9,622 nt of DNA from Candidatus Uhrbacteria bacterium (lineage in GTDB: Bacteria > Patescibacteriota > Patescibacteriia > 2-12-FULL-60-25), in assembly GCA_016866635.1 (NCBI GenBank), contig VGLT01000025.1, positions 1-9,622 of the forward strand, read 5' to 3'. The position numbers were made by a program, and so were the translations under genes. Below the pieces are notes generated by a model. That model did no database searches, had not been told where the DNA came from, and saw nothing but the letters and a program-made list of their open reading frames with translations. Below, piece by piece: positions 1 to 4,699 of the stretch (position 1 is the stretch's first letter; every line of letters begins with the position of its first letter).

Positions 1-166
1 CTTTAACGACAATCTCGGGGTGCTTAGGAATCTCATACACCGCTTGCATTCCTCCCACCGCCAAGAACTGCGGATGATACTTTCTTACAAATTCATGATC
101 AATATCCTTTACTGAAAAAGCTTGTTGTCGTCGGAATTCATGAAAACCTGGTAATAGTTGGGCCAT
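1..166 (-). CDS. N-terminal part of an unrecognised, possibly kinase-like protein (3' end outside window)
   Basis: From ATG at 166 the minus strand stays open to the window edge, giving 55 codons with no stop. The peptide begins MAQLLPGFHEF and ends GGMQAVYEIPKHPEIVVK. A glycine-containing turn followed by VYEI and then hydrophobic residues plus Lys is what the N-lobe of protein-kinase-like folds looks like (nucleotide loop, then the beta-3 lysine), so a kinase or aminoglycoside-phosphotransferase-like protein is possible. That is inference from a few residues; the catalytic loop would lie outside the window. The gene diverges from the histidine phosphatase gene, with 54 bp between the two start codons. 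Only a weak GAGAG precedes the start. I am fairly sure it is coding and unsure of function. Confidence 0.6.
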   Translation of the reverse strand, partial: MAQLLPGFHEFRRQQAFSVKDIDHEFVRKYHPQFLAVGGMQAVYEIPKHPEIVVK

Positions 167-220
167 AAAAATCTCTCGACAAAATAGCACAAAAACCGTA
201 GGCTTACATCCTGAACAAGT

Positions 221-772
221 ATGCGATTAATTATTGCGAGGCATTGCCAGACGGATTGGAATGCGCTGGAAAAAATCCAGGGTAGAACGGACATCCCTCT
301 GAATGATGCTGGGAGACAGCAAGCGAGAGAGCTTGCGCGATCTTTAAAGGAATTAGATCTTTCGCGTGTCATCACCTCACCCCTTTTACGTGCCAAAGAA
401 ACAGCCGAGATCATCGCTCGTGAACATCAAGTAGATTTACTGCTAGATAAACGTCTGGAGGATTTATCGTTTGGAAGATTTGAGGGACACCATTTCTCGA
501 TACTGGATCCCATCGCTCCTCGAAACGTCTTTCCGTATGATCTTCGTCCACATGGCGGTGAACATTATGAGGGTATACTGGAACGACAACTGAATTTATT
601 GCGTGAGATGGAGCATGATTCTGATGAACATGTCCTCATTGTAGGTCATGGACGATCACTCAATACACTCCTTCACGGGTTAAAACGAGAAGAACGGGTA
701 CAACAAGGATCTTTTATTGTGATTGAAGGATCGTATTTGAAGTCCTTTCTGTCAAACGAAGATTCAGAGTAA
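221..772 (+). CDS. Histidine phosphatase family protein (phosphoglycerate-mutase-like)
   Basis: This 183-residue protein has the layout of the histidine phosphatase superfamily (cobC/GpmB-like branch), which removes phosphate from small metabolites or proteins through a phosphohistidine. The N-terminal motif is ARHCQTDWN, with Arg7 and the nucleophile His8; Cys9 stands where the family usually has Gly. TSPLLRAKETA supplies the second arginine (Arg57), LEDLSFGRFEG holds the acid/base Glu region (Glu80), and VGHGRSLNTLL carries the second catalytic His143. Length is normal for the family. The substrate cannot be told from sequence. The ATG at 221 puts the catalytic motif at the usual distance from the N-terminus. 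No Shine-Dalgarno is visible. A weak promoter (TCGACA 176-181, 17 bp, TAGGCT 199-204) is possible. The last 59 bp overlap the convergent gene that ends at 714. Confidence 0.9.
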   Translation: MRLIIARHCQTDWNALEKIQGRTDIPLNDAGRQQARELARSLKELDLSRVITSPLLRAKETAEIIAREHQVDLLLDKRLEDLSFGRFEGHHFSILDPIAPRNVFPYDLRPHGGEHYEGILERQLNLLREMEHDSDEHVLIVGHGRSLNTLLHGLKREERVQQGSFIVIEGSYLKSFLSNEDSE

Positions 773-1196
773 GCGAACCTAGAGTTTGGCTGACAAGTTC
801 GAGTGCGTGTGGTTCGTCTTTATAATGGAGAACAAGCGCTCCCTTTTGTTCTAAAAAATCTATGGTAAAACGACTAGTCGATCGTTCCGGACCAACCAAC
901 GCGATGATGCGAAGATTACTTGCTAGTGCAATGCTGATCTCGGAACGAACTTTTGAAGATGGTTCCGTGACCTCAACAATAACAAGATGGGAGGCTTTTA
1001 AAATCAAGGAGTCCTGCTGATATAAATCAAATTCCGTAATCCCCGCGTGATGCTCCTCTGGAGTTACCGGACGTGGAATATATGAGCGCCATCCATGGCC
1101 ACGAGCAACCTTGGCCAGCCTGTCATAAAACCACCGAGCCTGAACCTTGCCCGGCGCCGATGTCGTCGGCCCGGTGATGTAAATCTGTCTGATCAT
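714..1196 (-). CDS. Nucleoside 2-deoxyribosyltransferase / DNPH1-like family protein
   Basis: This 160-residue protein starts MIRQIYITGP, the beta-1 strand and phosphate-binding turn seen in nucleoside 2-deoxyribosyltransferases and in DNPH1 (Rcl), which hydrolyses 2'-deoxynucleoside 5'-monophosphates. The block LVIVEVTEPSSKVRSEISIA (residues 71-90) matches the DNPH1 pattern AEVTQPSLGVGYELG by eye, placing the putative catalytic glutamate at Glu86. The Asp that often precedes this strand is His70 here. The activity (base removal from, or exchange on, deoxynucleotides) is inferred from these motifs. It begins 5 bp after the lexA stop, so it is very likely in an operon with lexA and under the same control. 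The last 20 or so residues lie past the recognisable domain and are encoded in the overlap with the convergent phosphatase gene. Confidence 0.75.
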   Translation of the reverse strand: MIRQIYITGPTTSAPGKVQARWFYDRLAKVARGHGWRSYIPRPVTPEEHHAGITEFDLYQQDSLILKASHLVIVEVTEPSSKVRSEISIALASNLRIIALVGPERSTSRFTIDFLEQKGALVLHYKDEPHALELVSQTLGSLTLNLRLTERTSNTILQSQ

Positions 1197-1201
1197 AATG
1201 C

Positions 1202-1819
1202 TTATTGGTTTCTAAAATTTCTTATCACAGCTTTCACCACTCCTTGTATCAACGGATCATAACAATAAATCGGTTTCATGGTTTTGTTGGCTGGTTGCAG
1301 TCGTATACGATCTTTTTCACGGAAAAACTTTTTTAATGTTGCGTATTGATTATCCAGAAGAGCAACGACGACATCTCCATTTTTTGGTGAAGGATTGCGC
1401 TCAACAATGACATAATCTCCGTCGAGAATTCCTTCCTCGATCATTGATTCTCCTTTGACTCGCAATACATATGAATTAGATGAATCTGGAACCAAGTCGA
1501 CCGGAACTGCCATTGTCTCTGTTTCTTCGACCGCCTCGATTGGTTGTCCCGCGGTAATCAATCCTTTTAATGGCAGCAAAACACTTTTGCCCCACTTCAC
1601 CGCCTTATCGGTCGGCTCTAATTCACGATTCGCCGACTCACTCCCGCGCACAAACCCACGCTCACGCAAAGCCTGAATGTGCGTATGAACAGTCGAAGGA
1701 GAAGCAAGATCCAATCCACTCGCAATCTCCCGGTACGAGGGAGAATAACCCTGCTCATTGATAAAGTTCACAATAAAATCGAGAACTTGTTTTTGCTTGG
1801 GAGTAAGGGGTGCTTTCAT
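1202..1819 (-). CDS. lexA: LexA repressor (SOS response regulator)
   Basis: A full-length LexA of 205 residues: the transcriptional repressor of the DNA-damage response, which cleaves itself when RecA-ssDNA filaments form. The N-terminal winged helix-turn-helix spans about residues 1-70, with SPSYREIASGLDLASPSTVH containing the helix-turn-helix. The recognition-helix part STVHTHIQAL resembles Gram-positive LexA proteins. The cleavage site is Ala90-Gly91 in LITAGQPIEA. The serine protease dyad is Ser125 (VKGESMIEEG) and Lys163 (YATLKKFF). The 35-residue distance from cleavage site to serine equals that in E. coli LexA, so autocleavage should work. There is no Shine-Dalgarno; a -10 element ends 9 nt before the ATG, suggesting a nearly leaderless mRNA. 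A candidate operator overlaps the promoter, implying autoregulation. A DNPH1-like gene follows 5 bp downstream. Confidence 0.97.
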   Translation of the reverse strand: MKAPLTPKQKQVLDFIVNFINEQGYSPSYREIASGLDLASPSTVHTHIQALRERGFVRGSESANRELEPTDKAVKWGKSVLLPLKGLITAGQPIEAVEETETMAVPVDLVPDSSNSYVLRVKGESMIEEGILDGDYVIVERNPSPKNGDVVVALLDNQYATLKKFFREKDRIRLQPANKTMKPIYCYDPLIQGVVKAVIRNFRNQ

Positions 1820-1828
1820 ATATTTATT

Positions 1829-1857
1829 ATTTTAGAACAAAAACAGAACGCATGCAA
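1829..1857 (-). promoter_or_regulatory. lexA promoter (-35 and -10)
   Basis: On the minus strand, TTGCAT (1857-1852) and TAAAAT (1834-1829) are separated by exactly 17 bp. The -10 matches five of six consensus bases and the -35 three of six. Transcription would start near position 1822, only a few bases before the lexA ATG at 1819, so the mRNA would be leaderless or nearly so. The spacer is occupied by the GTTC direct repeat described separately. Assigned by eye from consensus. Confidence 0.6.
1835..1849 (-). promoter_or_regulatory. Candidate LexA operator, direct repeat GTTC-N7-GTTC
   Basis: The minus strand reads GTTCTGTTTTTGTTC, two GTTC half-sites in the same orientation with seven bases between them. 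This is the form of LexA operator known from alphaproteobacteria, not the palindromic CTG-N10-CAG or GAAC-N4-GTTC forms. It lies wholly inside the 17-bp spacer of the lexA promoter, where a bound repressor would block RNA polymerase. The position is what autoregulation predicts; binding itself is inferred. Confidence 0.6.
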
Positions 1858-1864
1858 GAGGCGA

Positions 1865-1873
1865 TTATCCACA
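1865..1873 (+). promoter_or_regulatory. Single perfect DnaA-box match
   Basis: TTATCCACA, a perfect match to the DnaA-box consensus TTATNCACA, lies between the divergent lexA and lamin-tail genes. There are no clustered boxes, AT-rich unwinding element or dnaA/dnaN genes nearby, so this is not an origin. A single box could be a DnaA-responsive regulatory site or a chance match. Confidence 0.3.
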
Positions 1874-1967
1874 GCCAAGGTATTGACAGGTGAGCCTAAA
1901 ATATGGAACGGGGTATAGGGAGGAAAAGATTTAAGATCGGAAAATCTAAATCATTAGCGTACAACCT

Positions 1968-3554
1968 ATGCTCAAACGTTTGGGGCAGTTGCTCTGCCTT
2001 GCAGGGTTTGGTTTGCTCGGTTGCCTTTTATTCATCCCCCAAGCAAAAGCAGAAACATCTGCAGAAATTTGGGAAGCAACAACCATTCAAGCATGTCAAA
2101 CATTATTTGGTCTCGTTAAACCGTCGTCGACAGAGCCTGTTATAGAGGCAGTAATCGAGACGGTAAGTTCAACAGAAGAGATGGTGAAACCTGCTACCAC
2201 TCCCCCTCCAACCCCATCTCCACAAGTGGGAGAGTCTGTGAATACACATCTGATGGCGCTCTCAGCCAATCCCACGGATGGAAAAGAATGGATTGAGGTG
2301 AGTGGCGCTGGTCCCCACCTCGTTGGCTGGCATCTTGAAGATGCCGTTGGAAAAATACATACGTTCACTTCAAGCTCGCTGGAGGCAGTGGATGCGTCCT
2401 CGTCCCGTTTACGCATCACCCTTAACAGTGCGCGGTTGAACAATAACGGTGATAGCGTATTTCTAAAACATGGAGAAACCATTGTAGATCAAACAACATT
2501 TGGCGAAATGAAAAAAGATCAGCTGTGGATCCGTTCTCCTATAAATAATGAATTATGGGAACTTTCGCCGCCAAATGACCTGCCTGAACCAGAACCTATC
2601 GAAGAGGAAGAGGTTGTGACTTCAACGCACATGACGATGGCTCGCGCGTCGCCAAAACTTACACAAGTAAAAACCGTGCTTGCCACTGCGGCCCCAAAAA
2701 CTTCTTCAAAGACAACTCCAAAGACAAGCACTAAGATGACGACATCCAAAACGATCAGCAAAGCCACTGCTCTACCCACTCTTGTCCCACTTTCTATGGT
2801 GCAAACACTCAATTCTGGAATTCGAATCCAAGTCGTTGGAACGGTCGCGAGCGTTCCGAAACTTCTCGCGCAAGGTCAATTTGTGATCCAAAATCCAGAT
2901 GGCAGAGGGTTGCTCGTTACGGGAAATACACGAGAATTATCGCCCGAATTTGGAACGATGATTGAAGTGACCGGAACGCTTCTAATCAATGATCGTGGGG
3001 TAACATTGCGTATGATGGCCAAAGATGAATGGAATGTCATCAAGAAATCTGGCGACATCGGGCCCGGCTCCGCCGGGGAAAGTGAAATCATTGCACCGAG
3101 AGTTGTCGATTTGAACGCACCGGCACAAGAAGATGCCTGGAGCTTGGTTCATGTGACTGGCACGGTCCTGAATGTAAGCGGCTCGCTTGTTCATCTCGAT
3201 GTCGAGGGATTGCCACTGACGCTCGTCGTGAAGCCGGTTTTACGCTATCGAGCAGAGAGGATTCTTTCCGGTGATGTGATTCGTGTAAAAGGCTTGTTCG
3301 ACTCGCGTGATGATATCGCTAAAGTGATTCCTCGTGTTGCAGAAGAAATTGAAATCATGAGTCACAAACAAAAAGCATCGACGGGAACGCTCGCAGAATC
3401 TCAGACACCTATTTGGATGCCATTTGGTGCCGCAGGCGCAACGGTCGTGCTCACCCATGGGATCAAGCGTGCAAAAAAAATTCATGAAAAATATCGGCTC
3501 AACAAATTACTCGCTCAAGCTTCTAAACAGTTAGTTCAAAAACCTCATTCCTAA
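1968..3554 (+). CDS. Exported lamin-tail domain protein with two OB-fold-like domains
   Basis: This 528-residue protein begins with a signal peptide: MLKR, a hydrophobic stretch to about residue 23, then PQAKA with likely cleavage after Ala28. Residues about 90-200 look like a lamin-tail domain: HLMALSANPTDGKEWIEV, then VGWHLEDAVGKIHTF, LNNNGDSVFL and VDQTTFGE are its usual signposts. A Pro/Glu- and then Thr/Ser/Lys-rich linker follows (about 203-270). Two beta-rich modules with OB-fold character come next, about 283-360 (IRIQVVGTVASVP, FVIQNPDGRGLLV, IEVTGTLL) and about 378-464 (WSLVHVTGTVLNV, GDVIRVKGLF). The end holds a weak hydrophobic segment (482-499) and a basic tail that could anchor it. 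Lamin-tail and OB domains occur together in secreted nucleases, but no nuclease domain is present. A surface or DNA-binding role is inference. No Shine-Dalgarno precedes the ATG, which was chosen because it begins the signal peptide. Confidence 0.85.
   Translation: MLKRLGQLLCLAGFGLLGCLLFIPQAKAETSAEIWEATTIQACQTLFGLVKPSSTEPVIEAVIETVSSTEEMVKPATTPPPTPSPQVGESVNTHLMALSANPTDGKEWIEVSGAGPHLVGWHLEDAVGKIHTFTSSSLEAVDASSSRLRITLNSARLNNNGDSVFLKHGETIVDQTTFGEMKKDQLWIRSPINNELWELSPPNDLPEPEPIEEEEVVTSTHMTMARASPKLTQVKTVLATAAPKTSSKTTPKTSTKMTTSKTISKATALPTLVPLSMVQTLNSGIRIQVVGTVASVPKLLAQGQFVIQNPDGRGLLVTGNTRELSPEFGTMIEVTGTLLINDRGVTLRMMAKDEWNVIKKSGDIGPGSAGESEIIAPRVVDLNAPAQEDAWSLVHVTGTVLNVSGSLVHLDVEGLPLTLVVKPVLRYRAERILSGDVIRVKGLFDSRDDIAKVIPRVAEEIEIMSHKQKASTGTLAESQTPIWMPFGAAGATVVLTHGIKRAKKIHEKYRLNKLLAQASKQLVQKPHS
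3063..3077. repeat. GC-rich perfect inverted repeat inside the lamin-tail gene
   Basis: CCCGGC and GCCGGG flank a TCC loop, preceded by GG, in an otherwise AT-richer gene. The codons encode Gly/Pro/Ser residues of the linker between the two OB-like modules (around 365-371), where extra sequence would be tolerated. There is no T-tract, so it is not a terminator. It could be a small repeated palindrome or chance. Confidence 0.3.
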
Positions 3555-3575
3555 CATTCTCACCTCCTCATTTTT

Positions 3576-3743
3576 ATGCTCAATATTTCTTCTCCCCCAA
3601 CCGTCAATCCGCAAGAAGCACTTGAACTCTTATTCACCATGCAGGACCTAATGAATGATTTGATCTCTCAAATGCGAGCGATCACAGAAACTTTTGTCCC
3701 AGAAAGACCTACCGCTCTTGCCAGCGAAATGGAGAATTGGTAA
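3576..3743 (+). CDS. Small ORF of 55 residues, unrecognised
   Basis: An ATG 21 bp after the lamin-tail gene opens a frame of 55 codons ending in TAA at 3741-3743. The peptide starts MLNISSPPTVNPQEALELL and ends with EMENW. The middle (about residues 11-40, with LELLFTMQDLMNDLISQMRA) looks like an amphipathic helix; there is no signal peptide or membrane segment. I do not recognise a family. It is in the same direction as its neighbour, fills the gap before tRNA-Gly, and has varied, protein-like composition, which favours a real gene. Against it, no Shine-Dalgarno is present; the bases before it are instead pyrimidine-rich (ACCTCC). Confidence 0.5.
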   Translation: MLNISSPPTVNPQEALELLFTMQDLMNDLISQMRAITETFVPERPTALASEMENW

Positions 3744-3746
3744 CTT
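3718..3746 (+). promoter_or_regulatory. Possible tRNA-Gly promoter
   Basis: TTGCCA (five of six -35 bases) and TAACTT (three of six -10 bases) are 17 bp apart, and transcription would begin near 3754, about 15 nt before the mature tRNA. The -10 overlaps the TAA stop codon of the small ORF. The weak -10 keeps this uncertain; the tRNA could also be read from upstream. Confidence 0.35.
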
Positions 3747-3749
3747 ATG

Positions 3750-3766
3750 GGCGCTTCAATAGCGCC
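3750..3766 (+). other. GC-rich hairpin directly before tRNA-Gly
   Basis: GGCGCT and AGCGCC form a perfect 6-bp stem with loop TCAAT. The stem ends two bases before the 5' end of mature tRNA-Gly. No T-run follows, so it does not terminate transcription. In the precursor RNA it would stack next to the RNase P cleavage point and could affect processing; that role is inferred. Confidence 0.5.
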
Positions 3767-3768
3767 AA

Positions 3769-3843
3769 GCGGGTATCGTATAGCGGCTATTATGCCACCT
3801 TGCCAAGGTGGAGATGGGGGTTCAACTCCCCCTACCCGCTCCA
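3769..3843 (+). tRNA. tRNA-Gly (anticodon GCC)
   Basis: A complete cloverleaf of 75 nt with an encoded CCA. The acceptor GCGGGTA pairs with TACCCGC and the discriminator is T, as usual for glycine. The D-arm GTAT/TTAT has loop AGCGGCTA with conserved A14, GG and A21; its innermost T-T mismatch also appears in E. coli glyT. The anticodon arm is CCACC/GGTGG with loop TTGCCAA, anticodon GCC at 3802-3804. The variable region is AGAT and the T-arm is GGGGG/CCCCC with loop TTCAACT. A terminator follows 6 nt after the CCA. Confidence 0.97.
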
Positions 3844-3849
3844 ACAAGA

Positions 3850-3875
3850 ACACTTCTCAAATGAGAGGTGTTTTT
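3850..3875 (+). terminator. Intrinsic terminator after tRNA-Gly
   Basis: ACACTTCTC and GAGAGGTGT pair over nine positions (one G-T wobble) around an AAAT loop, followed by five T residues. It ends the upstream transcript just after the tRNA, yet the CYTH start codon is only 14 nt further on, so that gene needs its own promoter or read-through. Confidence 0.85.
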
Positions 3876-3882
3876 GTATTCT
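3854..3882 (+). promoter_or_regulatory. Possible CYTH-gene promoter overlapping the terminator
   Basis: TTCTCA (3854-3859) and TATTCT (3877-3882) are 17 bp apart, each matching four of six consensus bases. The -10 hexamer is the same as in the tRNA-Ile promoter. Transcription would start at about 3889-3890, at the A of the ATG, giving a leaderless mRNA. The -35 lies within the terminator hairpin. Confidence 0.4.
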
Positions 3883-3889
3883 ATTGTCC

Positions 3890-4540
3890 ATGCCACATTT
3901 ACCCATCGAACTCGAGATTCGTGGAGAAATCAAATCTCAAGATATTCCGGATATTATTCTCACCTTGAAAAAAGCAGGGTTTCGGTTTGTGAATGAGACA
4001 CGCCGGACCTCACTCATGTCATTTGGAGATATTACGAGTATTCCTCGCCAGGGAATGAAAACAACCACCACTCAAGTTGATGTACGCTGTCGTGTCACCA
4101 ATGGGAAACCTGAGGTCGTGGCAAAAATTGGTTTAACACATGTAGCAAACCGCACGGAGATTACGCAACCTGTCTCATCCAAAGATGTATTCTTGTTTGC
4201 GCGCATGTTTGGATCCATGGGATTTTTTAGCAAGGTTGGCTCCAAACGAACAAAGAACTTTAAAAAAGGCGATGTGATTATTTCGCTCGTCGAGAGTCCA
4301 AGCGGTCTTGCGTATATAGAAATTGAAAAAATGAGTGATCGAACGCGAGAAAAAAAAGATTTGAAGGAGTTAACCACGCTCGCACATCAAATCGGCATTC
4401 GTCTCTGGAACACGCGTAAACAATTTTTAGATTTTTGTGATCAACTTACGCTTCGCGACGATTGGGAATTTCATGGGACGGATAAAGACATCAAGCGTTT
4501 GAAACAAGAGATCAAACAAACAGGATCAGGAAAACGATAA
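3890..4540 (+). CDS. CYTH domain protein (class IV adenylate cyclase / thiamine triphosphatase superfamily)
   Basis: A 216-residue CYTH (triphosphate tunnel metalloenzyme) protein. These enzymes bind triphosphates and divalent metal in a beta-barrel lined with acidic and basic residues. The signature ExExR/K is IELEIRGEI (Glu7, Glu9, Arg11). Barrel strands carry DVRCRV (Arg66, Arg68), EVVAKI (Lys79), NRTEIT (Arg88, Glu90), SKR (Lys119, Arg120) and AYIEIEKM (Glu144, Glu146), the usual alternation. Whether the product is cAMP, thiamine phosphate or free phosphate from polyphosphate cannot be told. The frame stays open upstream to 3737, but that extension would be read through tRNA-Gly and its terminator, so the ATG at 3890, directly before the CYTH motif, is the start. 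No Shine-Dalgarno is present. The C-terminus is Lys/Gln-rich. Confidence 0.88.
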   Translation: MPHLPIELEIRGEIKSQDIPDIILTLKKAGFRFVNETRRTSLMSFGDITSIPRQGMKTTTTQVDVRCRVTNGKPEVVAKIGLTHVANRTEITQPVSSKDVFLFARMFGSMGFFSKVGSKRTKNFKKGDVIISLVESPSGLAYIEIEKMSDRTREKKDLKELTTLAHQIGIRLWNTRKQFLDFCDQLTLRDDWEFHGTDKDIKRLKQEIKQTGSGKR

Positions 4541-4569
4541 AAAAACACGCCCTTTCGGGGGTGTCTTTT
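4539..4569. terminator. Bidirectional terminator between the CYTH gene and tRNA-Ile
   Basis: ACAC(G)CCC and GGG(G)GTGT form a stem with one internal G-G mismatch and loop TTTC. A run of seven A residues precedes it and TTTT follows one base later. On the minus strand the loop is GAAA followed by seven T residues, a strong terminator for tRNA-Ile; on the plus strand it serves the CYTH gene, whose stop codon abuts it. Confidence 0.8.
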
Positions 4570-4570
4570 A

Positions 4571-4647
4571 TGGTGGGCGTGCCTGGAGTCGAACCAGGGA
4601 CCTTTACATTATCAGTGTAACGCTCTAACCATCTGAGCTACACGCCC
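4571..4647 (-). tRNA. tRNA-Ile (anticodon GAT)
   Basis: On the minus strand the 77-nt gene has acceptor GGGCGTG pairing with CACGCCC, discriminator A and an encoded CCA. The D-arm is GCTC/GAGC with loop AGATGGTTA. The anticodon arm is TTACA/TGTAA with loop CTGATAA, anticodon GAT. The variable loop is AGGTC and the T-arm CCTGG/CCAGG with loop TTCGACT. It stands alone, not in an rRNA spacer, and is flanked by its own promoter and terminator. Confidence 0.98.
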
Positions 4648-4666
4648 CTTCTGAAATTGTGGCCGT

Positions 4667-4695
4667 AGAATAACGAATTGTTATGAATTTGACAA
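4667..4695 (-). promoter_or_regulatory. tRNA-Ile promoter
   Basis: On the minus strand TTGTCA (five of six -35 bases) and TATTCT (four of six -10 bases) are separated by exactly 17 bp. Transcription would begin near 4660, about 13 nt before the mature 5' end. The -35 sits just past the stop codon of the reductase gene, so read-through from that operon may add to tRNA expression. Confidence 0.7.
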
Positions 4696-4699
4696 GCCG

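Noticed and set aside
1883..1919. Perfect TTGACA and TATAGG upstream of the lamin-tail gene
   Set aside because: They are 25 bp apart, and no good -10 lies 16-18 bp after TTGACA.
1917..1926. Strong Shine-Dalgarno-like AGGGAGGAAA
   Set aside because: No ATG, GTG or TTG opens a plausible gene at the right distance; the real start is over 40 nt away.
1927..1947. AGATTT / AAATCT inverted repeat upstream of the lamin-tail gene
   Set aside because: Six AT-rich pairs with a nine-base loop are too weak to call an operator or hairpin.
2013..2024. Lipobox-like LLGC in the signal peptide of the lamin-tail protein
   Set aside because: The Cys is followed by more hydrophobic residues (LLFIP) and an ordinary signal peptidase I site, AKA, comes later.
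2838..2857. 20-bp near-palindrome GGAACG...CGTTCC in the lamin-tail gene
   Set aside because: It has a symmetric mismatch, lies in coding sequence, and is within chance expectation for a window this long.
3562..3568. Shine-Dalgarno on the minus strand (GGAGGTG) followed by ATG
   Set aside because: The frame codes for only eight residues before a stop.
3668..3853. Minus-strand ORF of 61 codons opposite tRNA-Gly
   Set aside because: It is the antisense of tRNA-Gly and its flanks; peptides like GGVEPPSPPWQGG are a known artefact of translating tRNA genes backwards.
3737..3889. 51-codon N-terminal extension of the CYTH protein
   Set aside because: It runs through tRNA-Gly and its terminator; the CYTH signature begins right after the ATG at 3890.
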